A stretch of 64,000 nucleotides of DNA, taken from Curtobacterium sp. GC_Cur_3 (GTDB taxonomy: Bacteria; Actinomycetota; Actinomycetes; Actinomycetales; Microbacteriaceae). The notes beneath the pieces are model-generated. The model ran no database searches and was not told where the DNA came from. It saw only the letters and a list, made by a program, of their open reading frames with translations. This document shows positions 1 through 8,455 of this stretch, piece after piece. Numbering within the stretch: position 1 is the stretch's first letter; every line of letters starts with the position of its first letter. The stretch covers positions 1-64,000 of the forward strand of contig NZ_JALNUI010000003.1 of the NCBI RefSeq assembly GCF_026544205.1, given 5' to 3'. Position numbers and translations under genes: made by a program.

Positions 1-1609
1 TGGCGGCGACGGCGGTCGGCACGGCCGCCGTGGTCGGGACGTGCGCGAGCGTGAGCGGTCCGTGTGCGCGGTGCCGCCACGATGACCAGGCCCAGCCGAC
101 GACCAGGACGCCGCCGATGAACAGCAGCGCGCTGTACTGCAGCCACCAGGAGTTGCCGGTCAGGTCGTAGATCTCCGGGCGGGGCCAGATGAGGTTGACC
201 GCCATGCCGATCTGGAACGCGACGGCCAGGGCGTTCAGCGGGATGCCCCACCGACCGAGCGTGAAGAGCGGCTTCCCGTCCTCGTCGACCCCGGTGGGCA
301 GGCCGGTCCGGCGCATCCGGAGGCGCTCCAGGAGGAGCGGCCCGGTCACCCCGAGGTAGGCCAGGTAGAGCATCGCGATGCACAGGCTCGACAGGGCGGT
401 GAAGATCGCGGACTGCCCGATGTTGACCGCGAGGGCCAGGCCGGCGCCGACCCCGACGACGATCGAGGCCGCGATCGGGGTGCCGGTGCGCGGCGAGACC
501 TTCGCGAGCGTCCGGTGGAAGGGCAGCGCTCCCTCGCGGGCCATCGAGAAGACCATCCGGGCACCGGCGGTCTGCACGGCCAGGGTGCACGCGAACACGG
601 CGACCGCGACGGTGCAGAGCAGGAGCCGACCGGCCACCTCGCCGAGCGTCGACGTGATCACCCACGCGAGCCCCTGCGTCGCGAGCTTGCCGTTGGTCAG
701 GCTCGGGGCGGCGACGAGTGCGCCGATGATGAGCAGCCCACCGCCGAGCCCGGACACCGTCAGCGCACGGACGATCGTCTTCGGGGTCGTCCGGCGCGGG
801 TTGTGGGTCTCCTCGGCCAGTTCGCCCGCGGAGTCGAAACCGACCATCACGTACGCGGCCATCAGCGAGGACGCCAGGAACGCGAAGACGTACGGCTCGG
901 TGCTCGAGGACCCGACGCTGGTGAACACGACGCTCGCGCTGCGGTGGGGGAGCAGGAACAGCGCCCCGATGAGCACGACGACGCCGATGATCTCGATGAG
1001 CACGCCGAAGCTCGTCACGCGGGCCATCAGCCGGACGCTGGTGATGTTGACCACGGTCGTCACGGCGAGCATCACCAGGCCGAGCACCACGGCGTTCGCG
1101 GCACCCGTGGCGGACGCGAGCGAGGGGTCGGCACCCGCCCCGCCGACGATCTGGAAGCCGCTCCAGATCGCGGGCAGCACGGCCTGCACGGCGATGGCGG
1201 CGACCGCGACGGTGAGGGTCTGGCCGATGATCATCGTCCAGCCGGTGAACCAGCCGAACCGGGAACCGGCCAGGCGGCTCGACCACTGGAAGATCGCCCC
1301 GGAGATCGGCCAGCGGGCGGCCAGCTGCGCGAAGTTCAGCGCGACCAGCAGCTGGCCGCCGAAGACGAGCGGCCACGCCCAGAAGAACGCGGCACCGCCG
1401 AGTCCGAAGCCGAGTCCGAAGAGCTGGAACACGGTGGTCAGGATGGACACGAAGGAGAAGCCAGCGGCGAAGGAGGAGAACGAGCCGACCCCGCGGTGGA
1501 GTTCCTGCTCGTAGCCGAGTCGGGCGGTGCCCTGGGTGTCGGCAGCGGCGGCGGGACCGGTCGACGTGGTGGCGCGCGGTGCGTGGAGCGGAGCTTCTGG
1601 AGAGCGCAT
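1..1609 (-). CDS. APC-superfamily amino acid permease (3' end outside window)
   Basis: Integral membrane transporter for amino acids or related amines. The frame is open from an ATG at 1609 to the window edge (about 536 codons) and a GAAAGG ribosome site lies just upstream. I translated both ends. Residues about 35-110 (FSFVSILTTVFQLFGLG, then PISGAIFQWSSRLAGSRFGW) match the amino acid/choline transporter family of the APC superfamily. The other end shows further hydrophobic segments and a short polar tail, so only a few codons are probably missing. It is divergent from the PTE-like gene. The shared 222-bp gap holds a GlnR-like box oriented toward this gene and one of the six GntR-type operators, so it is probably the amino-acid or amine importer of the catabolic cluster. 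The substrate cannot be told from sequence. Confidence 0.85.
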   Translation of the reverse strand, partial: MRSPEAPLHAPRATTSTGPAAAADTQGTARLGYEQELHRGVGSFSSFAAGFSFVSILTTVFQLFGLGFGLGGAAFFWAWPLVFGGQLLVALNFAQLAARWPISGAIFQWSSRLAGSRFGWFTGWTMIIGQTLTVAVAAIAVQAVLPAIWSGFQIVGGAGADPSLASATGAANAVVLGLVMLAVTTVVNITSVRLMARVTSFGVLIEIIGVVVLIGALFLLPHRSASVVFTSVGSSSTEPYVFAFLASSLMAAYVMVGFDSAGELAEETHNPRRTTPKTIVRALTVSGLGGGLLIIGALVAAPSLTNGKLATQGLAWVITSTLGEVAGRLLLCTVAVAVFACTLAVQTAGARMVFSMAREGALPFHRTLAKVSPRTGTPIAASIVVGVGAGLALAVNIGQSAIFTALSSLCIAMLYLAYLGVTGPLLLERLRMRRTGLPTGVDEDGKPLFTLGRWGIPLNALAVAFQIGMAVNLIWPRPEIYDLTGNSWWLQYSALLFIGGVLVVGWAWSSWRHRAHGPLTLAHVPTTAAVPTAVAA

Positions 1610-1675
1610 GGCTTCAGACCTTTCGCGGAGTACCTGTCGGGTGACAGGTAGTGCGACCAAGTGTCGTGCTGGGCT

Positions 1676-1713
1676 GTGTCGTCGCCGTTGCCCGGCTGTT
1701 TCGGGCACGTGAC
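1676..1713 (-). promoter_or_regulatory. Putative GlnR box upstream of the APC permease
   Basis: Read on the minus strand the site is GTCAC-n6-GAAAC-n6-GCAAC-n6-GACAC. The known actinobacterial GlnR consensus is gTnAC-n6-GaAAC repeated twice with the same spacing. The first pair is a perfect match and the second pair has one mismatch in each half. It ends about 67 bp upstream of the permease start, a sensible place for an activator. Regulation by GlnR is inferred. Confidence 0.6.
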
Positions 1714-1777
1714 ACGGACGGCCCGCGTGTGAACTTCTCGCGTCGGCAAGGTCCCTCGGTACCGTGGTGGACAAGAG

Positions 1778-1804
1778 GGATCCAAACCGATGTAGATTGG
1801 ATCC
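1778..1804. promoter_or_regulatory. Operator pair 1 of the cluster (APC permease / PTE-like gene)
   Basis: Two GGATCC cores, at 1778-1783 and 1799-1804, are flanked by AA or TT to give partial copies of the palindrome TTGGATCCAA. Their centres are 21 bp apart, two helical turns. The pair lies 28 bp upstream of the PTE-like start. The same arrangement occurs at five other promoters of the cluster, so it is probably the binding site of the GntR/FCD regulator encoded at 13471-14166. Confidence 0.7.
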
Positions 1805-1831
1805 GTCAAGTCCGAACCCGGAAGGCACCCC

Positions 1832-2851
1832 GTGATCCAGACCGTCCTCGGCCCGATCGAGACCTCCGGCGTGGGGCCGGTGTCGATGCACGAGCACCTC
1901 CTCACGGATGCCAGCGCACTGCAGCGGCCCGGGGTCGAACGGCTCGAACCGAGCCTCGCCGTCACCGCCGACCTCGCGGCCGCCCTGCGGTGGAGCCAGC
2001 TCGCGCTCGCGGACAACCTGCGGCTCGACGACCTCGACCTGCTCGCTGACGAGCTCCGCATCGCGGTCGCGCAGGGCCTCCGGACCGTCGTGGACCTGAG
2101 CTCGCTCGGGTTCGGCCCGGACCACGCACGCCTGCCCGAACTCGCTCGCGCCGCCGGCATCGCCGTCGTGGCCGGGTACGGCGCCTACCTGCCGCGGCTG
2201 CTGTCCGAGGAGTACCTCGCGCTCGACGTCGACGCACGCGAGCGCCTGTTCGAGGGCGCCCTGACCGACGCCGTCCCCGGGACGACGTACCGCGCCGGTC
2301 TGCTCGGCCTGATGGGGACGACGGCCGCCTTCACCACGGCGGCGGGCCTTCAGGAACGGACCAGCCTCACCGCGGCGGCCCGGGCGGCGGCGACGACCGG
2401 AGCGGCGATCGTGGTCCGCCTGGCCGCCGACGCCCGCAACGGCCTCGCCGTCCTCGACCACGTCGTCGCCGAGGGTGTCGCGCCGGACCGTGTGGTGTTC
2501 TCCACCGTCGACGAGTTCCTCGACCTGCCCTACCTGCGCGACCTCGGCCAGGCCGGCGCCGTCCTCGAGCTGTGCTTCGGGAACGAGGCCTCGCACGTGG
2601 GCCGGATCCGGAACGCGAGCGACCCCCAGCGCGTCGACGCCTTCCTCGCGCTCGCCGACACCGACCCCGACATCCGGTGGGTGTTCGGACACGCCACCTG
2701 GACGAAGGGGCAGCTGCGTCGCCACGGCGGCCACGGCCTCGACCACCTCACGGCGCGTGTCGTGCCCGGGCTCCGGGAGCTCGGCGTGCCGGACGACGTC
2801 CTGACCCGCATCACGGTCGACGAGCCGGTCCGCCTGCTCGACCGTCCCTGA
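1832..2851 (+). CDS. Phosphotriesterase-family protein with degenerate metal site
   Basis: A 339-residue TIM-barrel protein of the phosphotriesterase/aryldialkylphosphatase family. Family features are the N-terminal HEHLL (H20, H22) and the C-terminal pattern GGHGLDHL..VPGLRELGVPDDVLTRITVDEP. The other expected metal ligands are not seen: the barrel histidine is R196 (IVVRLAAD), the GHxD histidine region reads STVD at 224-227, the bridging Lys/Glu strand reads YRAGLLGLMG, and the late Asp region reads VFGHATW. Family members are usually lactonases or esterases, so this one may be non-hydrolytic, use another mechanism, or have lost activity. It is the first gene after operator pair 1 and lies 27 bp ahead of the aldehyde dehydrogenase, so the two are probably co-transcribed. 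Confidence 0.75.
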   Translation: MIQTVLGPIETSGVGPVSMHEHLLTDASALQRPGVERLEPSLAVTADLAAALRWSQLALADNLRLDDLDLLADELRIAVAQGLRTVVDLSSLGFGPDHARLPELARAAGIAVVAGYGAYLPRLLSEEYLALDVDARERLFEGALTDAVPGTTYRAGLLGLMGTTAAFTTAAGLQERTSLTAAARAAATTGAAIVVRLAADARNGLAVLDHVVAEGVAPDRVVFSTVDEFLDLPYLRDLGQAGAVLELCFGNEASHVGRIRNASDPQRVDAFLALADTDPDIRWVFGHATWTKGQLRRHGGHGLDHLTARVVPGLRELGVPDDVLTRITVDEPVRLLDRP

Positions 2852-2878
2852 CCAGCACCCCGCACCGGAGGAACCGCC

Positions 2879-4333
2879 ATGAGAGACACCCTCGCCCCCC
2901 TCGCGCCGCTCGAGCCCTTCCTGGTCGACGGCACCTGGACCGCACCCGACGACGCCGAGCTCATCGACGTGGTGGACCCCGCGACCGAGGCGCTCCTCAC
3001 CCGGGTGCCGCAGGCCGGGCCCGACCAGGTCGACGCCGCGGTCGCGGCAGCACGGCGGGCACACGAGGACCGGCGGTGGAGCGGGATGAGCCCGCACGAC
3101 CGCAGCCGCGTCCTGCACCGCGTCGCCGACCTGATCGAGGAGCGGCTCGAGGAGCTCGCGGTGCTCGAGACGCGCGACAACGGCAAGCCGATCGAGCGCT
3201 CGCGCGCCGACACGGCGACGTCCGCACGGGTGTTCCGGTACTACGCCGGTGCCCCGTCGCGCCTGACCGGGACGGTGGTGCCGGTCGACGGCGGCCAGCA
3301 CCACGTCTACACGACCCTCGAACCCGTGGGCGTCGCGGCGCTGATCCTGCCGTGGAACTTCCCCATCATGACCGGGGCCTTCAAGCTCGCCCCGGCGCTC
3401 GCCGCCGGGTGCACCGTGGTCGTCAAGCCCGCCGAGCAGACGCCGCTGACGATGCTCCGCGTGGCCGCGATCTGCGAGGAGGCCGGAGTCCCCGCCGGTG
3501 TCGTCAACGTCCTGACCGGCGACGGTCGTGTCGGGGCGGCGCTGACCGCCCACCCGGGTGTGGACAAGGTGTCGTTCACGGGCAGCACCGAGGTCGGCCG
3601 CACGGTGATGCGCGCCGCGAGCGCGGACTTCAAGCGGCTGACGCTGGAGCTCGGCGGCAAGAGCCCGAACATCGTGTTCGAGGACGCCGACCTGGACGCG
3701 GTGGTGCTCACCGCGATGCGCGCGTCCTTCGGGCACTCCGGGCAGATGTGCACCGCCGGCAGCCGCCTGCTCGTCCAGCGGTCGGTCCTGGCCGACGTGA
3801 CCGAGCGGTTGGTCGCGGCGGTGCGGAAGGTGTCCCTCGGCGACGGTCTCGCCGGCGGTGTGACCGTCGGGCCGCTCGTGTCCGAGGAGCAGCGGCAGCA
3901 GGTCCTCGGGTACATCGAGCAGGGCAAGGCCGAGGGTGCCACCGTGGCGGTCGGGGGCGGGGTCCCCGACCGACCCGGCTACTACGTCGAGCCCACGCTG
4001 TTCACCGACGTCACGAACACGATGACGATCGCCCGCGAGGAGATCTTCGGCCCGGTGGTCGGCGTCATCCCGTTCGAGGACGAGGACGAGGCGATCGCGA
4101 TCGCGAACGACCAGACCTACGGCCTCGCCGCCGGCGTCTGGACCCGGGACCTGAGCCGCGCGCACCGGATGGGGCAGCGCCTGCACGCCGGCACGGTGTG
4201 GGTGAACACCTACAACCTGTTCGACCCCGCGCTGTCGTTCGGCGGGGTGGGGGAGTCCGGGCTCGGCCGCGACCTGGGCGAGGAGGCGCTGCGCGCCTTC
4301 TGCGAGCTCAAGAGCGTGGTCATCGCGCTCTGA
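2879..4333 (+). CDS. NAD(P)-dependent aldehyde dehydrogenase
   Basis: A full-length (484 residues) ALDH-superfamily enzyme that oxidises an aldehyde to its acid. Visible motifs are ILPWNFP with N160, the cofactor loop FTGSTEVGR, the general-base motif LELGGK with E257, the catalytic cysteine C291 in GQMCTAGSRL, and EEIFGPVVGV near the C-terminus. In this cluster the obvious aldehyde source is the copper amine oxidase at 10036-12063, so the pair would take an amine to a carboxylate. It follows the PTE-like gene with a GGAGG ribosome site. The 3' end overlaps the convergent MFS gene by 14 bp. The exact aldehyde is unknown. Confidence 0.92.
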   Translation: MRDTLAPLAPLEPFLVDGTWTAPDDAELIDVVDPATEALLTRVPQAGPDQVDAAVAAARRAHEDRRWSGMSPHDRSRVLHRVADLIEERLEELAVLETRDNGKPIERSRADTATSARVFRYYAGAPSRLTGTVVPVDGGQHHVYTTLEPVGVAALILPWNFPIMTGAFKLAPALAAGCTVVVKPAEQTPLTMLRVAAICEEAGVPAGVVNVLTGDGRVGAALTAHPGVDKVSFTGSTEVGRTVMRAASADFKRLTLELGGKSPNIVFEDADLDAVVLTAMRASFGHSGQMCTAGSRLLVQRSVLADVTERLVAAVRKVSLGDGLAGGVTVGPLVSEEQRQQVLGYIEQGKAEGATVAVGGGVPDRPGYYVEPTLFTDVTNTMTIAREEIFGPVVGVIPFEDEDEAIAIANDQTYGLAAGVWTRDLSRAHRMGQRLHAGTVWVNTYNLFDPALSFGGVGESGLGRDLGEEALRAFCELKSVVIAL

Positions 4334-5519
4334 GGTCGCGTGGGCGCGCGGGGTCGTGCCGGCCGAGTGCCGGCACGGCCGCCAGCTGGAGCGCCGCCAG
4401 CACGGCGAGTGCCCACCCGGAGCCGACCGTCGACACGAGCAGGCCGCCCACGAGGGACCCGACCGCGTAGCCCGCGCTGGTGACGGCGGAGAAGACCCCG
4501 ACCCCGGTGGCCCGGGTCCGGTCGTCGAGCCGCCGGGTGACGAGGACCGTGAGCGTGGGGAAGAGCGGTGAGTACCCGGCTCCGACCAGGACGGCTCCGG
4601 CCGCGGCCGTCGGGAAGTCGTGCGCCACCGCGAGCACCACGAGTCCGGCGGCGAGCACCACCAGCGCAGCACGAGCGGTGCGGACGGGTCCGAGCCGGTC
4701 GGGCAGCCCGCCGAGCAGCAGCCGGACGCCCACCACGCTCCCGGCGAAGACCGCGAACACGTCGGCGGCGCCGAGGACGCCCTGCGCGTCGACGCCCTGG
4801 TCGACGAGGTGCTGGATGAGGAACGCGATCATGAACCCCTCGGCCGCCCAGGCGACGAGTCCCGCAGTCCCCGGGCGCACCACGGCGCGCAGGACGCTCG
4901 CGACGCCGGCTCCCGCCCGCCGCACCTCGGTGGTGTGCACGGGCGCGCGACCGCCGCGGACGAGCAGCGCCACGGCGAGGCCGACGAGCTGGATCCCGAT
5001 GGTGACGACCCACACCGCCTGGTGGCCGACGGAGCGGAAGAGGGACTCGCCGAGCACCGGACCGAGTGCGAGTCCGATCCAGACGGCCAGCCCGAAGAGC
5101 CCGAGCGCCCGGCTCCGCTGCGCGACCGGGGCCTCGGCGACGACCCAGGCGGTGAGGGCGGTGGCGGTCGCGGCGTTGCCGGCCCCGAAGACGACGCGGC
5201 TGACCGCGAGGCTCGGGATGCTCAGGGCGACGAGGACGACGCCGAGGCCCGCGGCTGCGAGCAGGCCTGAGCACAGGAGGACCCGGCGCGGGCCGACCCG
5301 GTCGCTCAGCAGCCCGGCGAGCGGCATCGCCCCGATCGACACGAAGGCGGCGAGCGAGACCAGCAGCCCGCCGAGCGCCGGGTCGGCGCCGAGGTGCTCG
5401 GTCGCGAGTCGTGGGACGACGGGGGTGGTCGCACCGTTGACGACGTAGCCGGCCGTCGACGCCAGGACGAGCATCCAGAACGCCGCACCCCTGGTGCCGG
5501 TCTCGGCGAGCGGCCTCAC
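4320..5519 (-). CDS. MFS transporter
   Basis: A roughly 399-residue major facilitator superfamily transporter with a repeated hydrophobic pattern and the loop 2-3 signature GLLSDRVGPRRVLL. I chose the GTG at 5519 because it overlaps the RidA stop codon as GTGA, a typical coupled start. An upstream ATG at 5558 would add 13 residues and overlap RidA by 43 bp. It is the second gene of a minus-strand pair driven by operator pair 2, so it probably exports or imports a pathway intermediate. Direction and substrate cannot be told from sequence. Confidence 0.82.
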   Translation of the reverse strand: MRPLAETGTRGAAFWMLVLASTAGYVVNGATTPVVPRLATEHLGADPALGGLLVSLAAFVSIGAMPLAGLLSDRVGPRRVLLCSGLLAAAGLGVVLVALSIPSLAVSRVVFGAGNAATATALTAWVVAEAPVAQRSRALGLFGLAVWIGLALGPVLGESLFRSVGHQAVWVVTIGIQLVGLAVALLVRGGRAPVHTTEVRRAGAGVASVLRAVVRPGTAGLVAWAAEGFMIAFLIQHLVDQGVDAQGVLGAADVFAVFAGSVVGVRLLLGGLPDRLGPVRTARAALVVLAAGLVVLAVAHDFPTAAAGAVLVGAGYSPLFPTLTVLVTRRLDDRTRATGVGVFSAVTSAGYAVGSLVGGLLVSTVGSGWALAVLAALQLAAVPALGRHDPARPRDLRAR

Positions 5520-6022
5520 TCCGCCGACCGACGGGGGCGGCACTCCAGGCTGAGCCACAGCTCGAAGCAGGCGTTCCTGGACAGGGCCGTTGCTCCGACG
5601 GACGCGCGGCCCATCCGCCCGACGTCGGGCCCGAACACGTCGAAGAGCAGGTCGCTCGCGCCGTTCGACACCAGGTTGAGCTGGTCGAACCCCGGAGGGC
5701 AGAGCACGAAGCAGAGTCCTCGGGACAGGGCGACGACCTCGTCGAGCGAACCGAGTGCGTACCGGATTATCCCGAGGGCGTTCACCGCGGTGTACCTGGC
5801 GGCTTCCTGGGCCTGCTCGAGCGTGACGTCGACGCCGACGGCGCCCGGGTGCAGCATCGTCCCGTCCCGCGACTCCGGGGTCATGCCGCTGAGCTCGAGG
5901 AGGTCGCCCGTGCGGTGGAACGCCCGCAGCGAGCTGCCGTAGCGGCCCCCGTACGGCGGGTCCGCGTAGTCGGGGACCACGAGTCCGAGTTCGCGCGCGC
6001 GGGCCTCAGCGGAGTACGTCAT
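5516..6022 (-). CDS. RidA/YjgF-like protein (chorismate-mutase-like subgroup)
   Basis: A 168-residue RidA/YjgF/UK114 superfamily protein. The length and the pattern LLELSGMTPESRDG...GAVGVDVTLEQAQEAAR...VSNGASDLLFDVFG fit the PF14588 subgroup better than classical 130-residue RidA. The usual late Arg is present in GRASVGA. RidA proteins hydrolyse reactive enamine/imine intermediates released by PLP and amine-oxidising enzymes, which fits a cluster that contains an aminotransferase and two amine oxidases. The frame is open further upstream, but the ATG at 6022 gives the conserved N-terminus and leaves operator pair 2 outside the gene. Confidence 0.82.
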   Translation of the reverse strand: MTYSAEARARELGLVVPDYADPPYGGRYGSSLRAFHRTGDLLELSGMTPESRDGTMLHPGAVGVDVTLEQAQEAARYTAVNALGIIRYALGSLDEVVALSRGLCFVLCPPGFDQLNLVSNGASDLLFDVFGPDVGRMGRASVGATALSRNACFELWLSLECRPRRSAE

Positions 6023-6052
6023 GGCGACAGCGTATCCGGCGGTGGCGGTAAT

Positions 6053-6079
6053 GGATACAACCTGTTTATGATGGGATCC
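6053..6079. promoter_or_regulatory. Operator pair 2 (ridA-MFS / aminotransferase operon)
   Basis: Cores GGATAC (6053-6058) and GGATCC (6074-6079) are centred 21 bp apart within ATGGATACAA and ATGGGATCCAT. The pair sits in the 100-bp divergent gap and can serve both the minus-strand ridA-MFS pair and the plus-strand five-gene operon that starts at 6123. Assignment to the GntR regulator is inferred from the repeated pattern. Confidence 0.68.
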
Positions 6080-6122
6080 ATTCAGCGTCCCCGGGGGCGA
6101 TGCGCACGAGGGAGGACCCGCC

Positions 6123-7364
6123 ATGACGATCGGTCTGGAGGACGGCACGCGCGCTGTCGGGACGGCGACGGGCATCGACGTCGCCGCGGAACGCGCCCGC
6201 ACGGCGGGCACGGCAGGACGGCACTACTTCAACGCGGCGGGCGCCGGTCTGGTCAGCGACGGCGTCCTGGAGGCCGTGGTCGCGCACCTGCACCTCGAAC
6301 AGCGGGTGGGTGGGTACGAAGCCGCCACCCAGGCCACCGACGCCCTCGCCGACGTCTACACGTCGGCCGCCGCCCTCCTCGGAGCCGACGCCGACGAGAT
6401 CGCCTGCTTCGACAGCGCGACCAGCGGCCTCCGCGGGGTCTTCGACGCCCTGCGGCTCGGTCCGGGCGACACCGTCGTCGCACCGCGCTCGAGCTACGTC
6501 AGCCAGGCGCTCCGGCTCCTCGCGCTGCAGCGCCACGACGGCGTCCAGCTGGTCGTCGTGCCGAGTGACGCCTCGGGTGCGATGGACCTGGAGGAGCTCG
6601 ACCGCGCGCTCGCGTCAGCGACCGGCCGGGTCGTCGTCAGTGCCGTGCACGTCCCGACGTCGTCCGGGCTCGTCGAACCGATCGCGGCGGTGACGGCGTC
6701 CGCCCGACGGCACGGCGCCGTGACGGTCGTCGACGCCACCCAGTCGGTCGGACAGCTCGAGATCGACGCGCACGCGATCGGCTGCGACGCGCTGGTCACG
6801 ACCGGCCGCAAGTTCCTCCGGGGGCCACGGGGCACCGGGCTGGCGTACCTGCGACGGGGCACGCTCGACGGCATCGGATCGTGGGCACCCGATGTCCGCG
6901 GATCCGTCTGGACCGGCGAGGATGAGTGGACGATGGACGGCAGCGCGCGGCAGCTCGAGACCTGGGAGTGCTCCGTCGCGGGTCGGCTCGGACTCGGTGT
7001 GGCCCTCCGCGAGGCCCTCGAGCGCGGACCGGTCGCGACCGAGCGCCACCTCGTCGCACTCGGACAGCGACTCCGCGCGGACCTCGGGGACATCGACGGC
7101 GTCACGGTGACCGACCCGCCCGCATCGCCGTCCGCCATCGTGACGTTCACCGTCGACGGCGCGCCGGGGAAGACCGTGTCCGCCGGACTCCGACGACGCG
7201 GCGTCGACTCGATCGCCGTGCCGGCCAGCCACGCCCAGTGGGACCTCGGCGCCCGTGGGCTGCCGAGCGTCGTGCGGGTGTCCCCGCACGTGTACAACGA
7301 CGAGGAGGACGTCCGCGTCCTGCTCGCCGGCGTCGTCGCCGAGGTCGCCGAGGCACGCGCGTGA
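6123..7364 (+). CDS. Class V aminotransferase-fold PLP enzyme
   Basis: A 413-residue PLP-dependent enzyme of the aminotransferase class V / cysteine desulfurase / isopenicillin-N-epimerase-like group. The cofactor region reads VVDATQSVGQLEID (D204, Q207) followed by TTGRKFLRGPRGTG with K230 as the Schiff-base lysine. The N-terminus has the expected YFNAAGAG. It could be a transaminase, a C-N lyase or an epimerase, and sequence alone does not decide. It heads a tightly packed operon with the flavoenzyme, GGT homologue, copper amine oxidase and amidase. The start is the ATG after GAGGGAGGA. The stop overlaps the next start as GTGA. Confidence 0.85.
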   Translation: MTIGLEDGTRAVGTATGIDVAAERARTAGTAGRHYFNAAGAGLVSDGVLEAVVAHLHLEQRVGGYEAATQATDALADVYTSAAALLGADADEIACFDSATSGLRGVFDALRLGPGDTVVAPRSSYVSQALRLLALQRHDGVQLVVVPSDASGAMDLEELDRALASATGRVVVSAVHVPTSSGLVEPIAAVTASARRHGAVTVVDATQSVGQLEIDAHAIGCDALVTTGRKFLRGPRGTGLAYLRRGTLDGIGSWAPDVRGSVWTGEDEWTMDGSARQLETWECSVAGRLGLGVALREALERGPVATERHLVALGQRLRADLGDIDGVTVTDPPASPSAIVTFTVDGAPGKTVSAGLRRRGVDSIAVPASHAQWDLGARGLPSVVRVSPHVYNDEEDVRVLLAGVVAEVAEARA

Positions 7365-8455
7365 GCGTCCTGCACGACGTCGTCGTCCTCGGACTCGGGA
7401 TCCACGGCTCGGCGACGACCCTCGAACTCGCCGAGCGCGGGCTCGACGTCGTCGGGGTCGAACGGTTCGAGCCGGGGCACCGCCGCGGTTCCTCGCACGG
7501 CGCGACCCGGATGATCCGCCGCGCCTACCCGAACCCGGTGTGGAACGACCTCGTCGACCGCGCCTTCCGCGGCTGGGACCGCTGGGGAGCCGCCGCCGGC
7601 GCGCCGTTCCTGCACCCGACCGGCGGGCTGTACGCCCACCGGGGCGAGCCGACGATGCAGGGCGGGTCGAGCCTCCCGGCCGCACCCGACACCTGGCCGA
7701 CACTCGCACCGTCGCTGCGCCTCCCGGCGTCCTACGGGGCGGTCCACGACCCGGACGCCGGCGTCCTCGACGCAGCCGGGGCGCTCGCCTTCGCGCAGTC
7801 CTCCGCCGCGCGTGCTGGTGCCGAGCTCCGCTTCGGCGAGACCGTCGTCGACTGGTCGGTCGACGGCGGCGTCGTCAGCGTCCGGACCGACGCCGGGACG
7901 CTCCGTGCGCGGCGGCTCGTGCTCGCCGGTGGCGCGTGGGCTGCACGGCTCGTGCCCGGTGGCGCGTCGTTCTTCGAGGTGTGGCGGATCGTCACGCTGA
8001 CGGTCCGCCCAGGACAGGCGGTGGCGCAGCCGCCGGCGCTCGGGTGCTTCTCGGTGGACCTGCCGGACGGACTCGTGTTCGGCCTCCCGGAGGCCGGCGG
8101 GTCCGGCGCGAAGATCGGGATCGACGCCGGACCGGTGTGGGACCCCGAGGTGCCGGTCGCGCCGCCGACGACGGCGGAGACGGAGCACCTCGGCGAGCTG
8201 TTCCGGCGCTTCGTCCCCGGGCTCGACACCGACGGTGGCGACGCCGTCGCGTGCCTGTACACGATGACGCCCGACAAGCGCTTCGTCGTCGGCCCCCTGC
8301 CCGACCAACCCGAGGTCGTCGTCGCCGCGGCCTGTTCCGGGCACGGCTTCAAGTTCGGCCCGGCGATCGGGGAGGCCGTCGCCGACCTGGTCCAGGGCCA
8401 CGACCGACCCGACCTCGACTTCCTCAGCCCCACCAGGATGGTGACCACCGCATGA
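7361..8455 (+). CDS. FAD-dependent amine oxidase, sarcosine-oxidase/MTOX-like
   Basis: A 364-residue flavoprotein of the DAO/monomeric sarcosine oxidase family, which oxidises N-methyl or secondary amino acids to imines with release of H2O2. The N-terminal Rossmann motif is VVLGLGIHGSAT with the acidic ribose ligand in VGVERFEPGH. C298 in ACLYTMTPD is at the position of the covalent flavin-linking cysteine, and CSGHGFKFGPAIG (K331) is the conserved C-terminal flavin region. The GTG start at 7361 overlaps the aminotransferase stop by 4 bp. Together with the RidA-like protein it suggests that an imine intermediate is formed and cleared in this pathway. Confidence 0.88.
   Translation: MSVLHDVVVLGLGIHGSATTLELAERGLDVVGVERFEPGHRRGSSHGATRMIRRAYPNPVWNDLVDRAFRGWDRWGAAAGAPFLHPTGGLYAHRGEPTMQGGSSLPAAPDTWPTLAPSLRLPASYGAVHDPDAGVLDAAGALAFAQSSAARAGAELRFGETVVDWSVDGGVVSVRTDAGTLRARRLVLAGGAWAARLVPGGASFFEVWRIVTLTVRPGQAVAQPPALGCFSVDLPDGLVFGLPEAGGSGAKIGIDAGPVWDPEVPVAPPTTAETEHLGELFRRFVPGLDTDGGDAVACLYTMTPDKRFVVGPLPDQPEVVVAAACSGHGFKFGPAIGEAVADLVQGHDRPDLDFLSPTRMVTTA

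Noticed and set aside
378-1514. Long plus-strand open frames opposite the permease (378 residues each)
   Set aside because: They lie antisense to a clear membrane-transporter gene and have shadow composition (Ala/Arg/Thr-rich, no domains). High GC content leaves opposite frames open.
1778-1804. GGATCC cores as a restriction-site or random effect
   Set aside because: Single GGATCC sites do occur by chance in coding DNA here (for example near 6899 and 16877), but the fixed 21-bp pairing and intergenic placement are found only at the six promoters.
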